From contig QFNI01000091.1 in the NCBI GenBank assembly GCA_003240775.1, positions 1 to 17,316 on the forward strand: a stretch of 17,316 nucleotides of DNA. Direction: 5' to 3'. This document shows, one piece after another, positions 17,308-17,316 of the stretch. The DNA comes from Mesorhizobium amorphae. Its GTDB lineage: Bacteria > Pseudomonadota > Alphaproteobacteria > Rhizobiales > Rhizobiaceae. The notes under the pieces are model-generated. The model did no database searches. It saw only the letters and a list, made by a program, of their open reading frames with translations, and was not told where the DNA came from. Numbering within the stretch: the stretch's first letter is position 1; each line of letters starts with the position of its first letter. The position numbers and the translations under genes were made by a program.

Positions 17308-17316
17308 TTCGAATTC

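Overview
The window looks like part of a large, GC-rich phage (jumbo-phage type) or phage-like replicon of a high-GC proteobacterium, probably an alphaproteobacterium. The evidence is the dense packing of small genes of unknown function on both strands, single-copy replication and repair genes of a kind phages carry (NAD+-dependent DNA ligase, a RuvC-like resolvase, a ParE/GyrB topoisomerase subunit), a DUF4326 domain typical of phage genomes, and an array of 19 tRNA genes. No structural or packaging gene is present, so phage identity is inferred.

Layout. Positions 2-247 hold the end of a TnpB-like zinc-ribbon/RuvC protein. Positions 202-5288 form a minus-strand block: a type IVb pilin-like gene with its own strong terminator, a NADAR-DUF4326 fusion, two overlapping small genes, ligA, and a 155-residue unknown. 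Positions 5289-5732 are a divergent non-coding region with a 64-bp alternating purine-pyrimidine tract, an AT-rich stretch and five CGTTACG/CGTAACG sites; it is the best candidate for an origin or control centre. Positions 5733-9813 form a plus-strand block: an Mrr-like nuclease, a RuvC-like resolvase, an unknown gene and a ParE-like subunit. Two unknown genes (9867-10331 minus, 10486-11208 plus) follow.

From about 11460 to the end the window is RNA-rich. A 30-codon ORF and a folded segment are followed by a promoter, a hairpin-rich leader and then tRNAs for Pro x2, Ala, Arg, Trp, Gln, Ser x3, Val, Cys, Phe, Lys, Ile, initiator Met, Gly x3 and Asn. A secreted-protein gene on the opposite strand interrupts the array, and a few tiny ORFs lie between or overlap tRNAs. 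After five of the tRNAs there is a 90-112-bp unit (two in tandem after tRNA-Gln). Each unit carries a hairpin with a conserved GCGGA core and ends in a second copy of that tRNA's T-arm, acceptor 3' strand and CCA. This tRNA-tail-duplicating family is the most novel-looking feature here.

Seven promoter candidates ahead of genes or the tRNA array share TTG-N3, exactly 17 bp, and a -10 close to CATGAT. They suggest that most small blocks are transcribed separately by a host-type RNA polymerase. The ligase, resolvase and topoisomerase fit replication and resolution of a large genome. The NADAR protein and the Mrr-like nuclease may belong to phage-host or phage-phage conflict. The tRNAs would sustain translation during infection.
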